From NCBI GenBank assembly GCA_049684495.1, contig JBAVFZ010000399.1, positions 1-6,788 on the forward strand: a DNA stretch of 6,788 nt. Direction: 5' to 3'. The first letter of the stretch is position 1. Each line of letters starts with the position of its first letter. Made by a program: the position numbers and the translations under genes. A model generated the notes under the pieces. It was not told the origin of the DNA. It saw nothing but the letters and a program-made list of their open reading frames with translations, and did no database searches. The stretch comes from JAFGKK01 sp049684495. Its GTDB lineage: Bacteria; Chloroflexota; Anaerolineae; Anaerolineales; RBG-16-64-43. Of the stretch, positions 5,640 through 6,788 are shown piece after piece.

Positions 5640-6716
5640 TCAGGCGTTTGAAATTTTTCCTCCTTCCGTGACCAGCGGCATACTCGCGGATCGGTTCAGG
5701 GTTCGGAGACATGGACCGGTGCTGCCGCGCACGATGAGGCGGCACGGCACCAGCTCCTGGAGAGCCTCTCGCTCTTCCGCTTCCAGCTGTTCGATTAATA
5801 GCTCAACACCCAGACGGCCCAACTCGGCGGCCGGAATATCATACGTGGTAAGAGGAGGGGTCATCATTTCGGCCATCCGAGCCGAGGAGGCGATAACCAG
5901 CAGAGAAAAATCCTCCGGAATTCGCCATTTTTGGTCGGCCAGCGCCTGCATGACGCCCGGGATGGCACGCTCATTCATGGCGATGAGCGCGGTCAAGTCC
6001 GGACACTCGGCTAATAATTCTTTGCATGCCTCATACCCGGCCTGCGACGCGGGCCGGCAAAACCTCGATATCCCTGCCACTCCGGCGGTTTGGATTGCCT
6101 TCGGGAATTCGGTCTCGGTCCGGACCACCGGGCCGTATCCCGCATCAAAAGCGGATTGAGATTGATTCAGGAAAGCAAAATGTTTGTGTCCCAATCCCGC
6201 CAAATAGCCTACCGCCTCTTGGATCGCGAGCTCAAAAGCAACATCGACAAAACCAATACCGCTTGTATCCGCGCATCGACCGATCATACTGAAGGGGAAA
6301 TCCAATTCGCGCAGCAAGTTAATGCGTTCGTCATTCATCTTCACTTCCATGACGATCACGCCGTCGACCAAACCTTGCTGGGTGAATTGGCGCAGTTCGT
6401 TCGGGTCGTGCATTTCCGAGGGCCACAGCACGAGGTTGTACCCGTTTTCTCTGGCGGCGTCGGCCGCGCTTGTGACAAACTCGAGTTCCGTAAAGCCCAG
6501 CCCGCGTTCCGGAGCCGGAAAGAGGAGGGCGATTATTCTGCTGCGCTTGCTGGCCAAGCCGCGCGCAAGGGCATGCGGCCTATATCCCAGTTCTTCTATC
6601 GCCGCGAAGATCCGCTGACGAGTTTCATCGGAAATTGGGCGCGTGCCGTTTAAGGCATAGGAGACCGTGCTGAGAGCAACGTTTGCGCGCTTGGCTACAT
6701 CAAGCATTGTTGACAA
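5640..6716 (-). CDS. LacI-family transcriptional repressor
   Basis: LacI/GalR-family regulator of 358 residues, predicted to repress this locus until it binds the sugar or a derivative. The N-terminal helix-turn-helix spans about 4-24 (LDVAKRANVALSTVSYALNG). A hinge helix with ALARGL at 49-54 follows; Leu54 corresponds to the leucine that intercalates at the central CpG of LacI-family operators, as in CcpA. The periplasmic-binding-protein-like sensor domain covers about 61-335, with markers such as YLAGLGHKHFAFLN (171-184), a TALIAMNERAIPGVMQAL stretch (242-259), IPEDFSLLVI (266-275) and RLIVRGST (326-333). The start is a TTG at 6716, chosen because AAGAGG lies 6 nt upstream; the in-frame ATG at 6707 would leave 15 nt and remove three residues. 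Tandem CpG-centred palindromes lie just upstream and are its likely operators. The effector is not identifiable from sequence. Confidence 0.
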   Translation of the reverse strand: MSTMLDVAKRANVALSTVSYALNGTRPISDETRQRIFAAIEELGYRPHALARGLASKRSRIIALLFPAPERGLGFTELEFVTSAADAARENGYNLVLWPSEMHDPNELRQFTQQGLVDGVIVMEVKMNDERINLLRELDFPFSMIGRCADTSGIGFVDVAFELAIQEAVGYLAGLGHKHFAFLNQSQSAFDAGYGPVVRTETEFPKAIQTAGVAGISRFCRPASQAGYEACKELLAECPDLTALIAMNERAIPGVMQALADQKWRIPEDFSLLVIASSARMAEMMTPPLTTYDIPAAELGRLGVELLIEQLEAEEREALQELVPCRLIVRGSTGPCLRTLNRSASMPLVTEGGKISNA

Positions 6717-6722
6717 AAGGAA

Positions 6723-6728
6723 CCTCTT
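6723..6728 (-). promoter_or_regulatory. Ribosome binding site supporting a TTG start
   Basis: AAGAGG is read on the minus strand 6 nt before the TTG at 6716 but 15 nt before the ATG at 6707. This favours the TTG start for the repressor. Confidence 0.
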
Positions 6729-6762
6729 GTCACGGATCGAAATCGTTGGTTTGCCGGAATAT

Positions 6763-6788
6763 CGAAGCGCTTCGTCGAAGCGCTTCTA
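6763..6788. promoter_or_regulatory. Tandem LacI-family operators
   Basis: Two copies of the perfect 10-bp palindrome GAAGCGCTTC lie at 6764-6773 and 6777-6786, with centres 13 bp apart; the first extends to the 12-bp palindrome CGAAGCGCTTCG. Both centre on CpG, as LacI-family operators do, and resemble the CcpA/CelR class. They lie 48-73 bases upstream of the repressor start, which suggests autoregulation and possibly control of a divergent gene beyond the window. The binding protein is inferred to be the adjacent LacI-type regulator. Confidence 0.

Noticed and set aside
6090..6653. Plus-strand open frame of 187 codons
   Set aside because: It is antisense to the LacI-family repressor and shows no family features of its own.

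Overview
The window is one carbohydrate-uptake and hydrolysis locus, with every convincing gene on the minus strand, so it is transcribed from high to low coordinates. In transcription order it holds a LacI-family repressor (6716-5640), a lipoprotein solute-binding protein (5225-3858), two CUT1-type ABC permeases (3763-2855 and 2853-2008) and the first 537 codons of a GH31 alpha-xylosidase of the YicI type (from 1612, running off the left edge). No ATP-binding subunit is present. This is usual for CUT1 sugar importers, which often share one ATPase encoded elsewhere.

The most informative call is the GH31 enzyme. Its Cys-Phe pair (residues 305-306), Lys412, nucleophile Asp414 and acid/base Asp480 all lie two residues before the positions known for E. 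coli YicI (307-308, 414, 416, 482). That signature points to alpha-xylosides rather than alpha-glucosides. The simplest model is that an alpha-xylosylated sugar, such as isoprimeverose or a xyloglucan fragment, is bound by the lipoprotein, imported by the two permeases with a shared ATPase, and cleaved in the cytoplasm. The LacI-type protein would sense the sugar. The substrate is inferred from the enzyme; the transporter sequence alone does not show it.

Regulatory structure is concentrated in the gaps. Two tandem GAAGCGCTTC palindromes lie 13 bp apart just upstream of the repressor gene at the right edge. The 414-bp gap between repressor and binding protein holds two strong hairpins, one followed by eight T on the plus strand where no plus-strand gene exists, plus weaker palindromes and a possible leader ORF. 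A 13-bp hairpin sits between the binding-protein and first permease genes, directly beside the permease ribosome binding site. The 395-bp gap before the GH31 gene has no recognisable gene, but one unassigned open frame there overlaps the GH31 start by ATGA.

The organism is a bacterium of moderate GC content. A lipobox followed directly by an Ala/Thr/Pro-rich linker is common in binding proteins of Chloroflexota (Anaerolineae-like), which is a tentative guess from style only. I see no mobile element, CRISPR array, tRNA or rRNA. The locus looks like an ordinary sugar-utilisation operon whose less ordinary parts are its intergenic elements.
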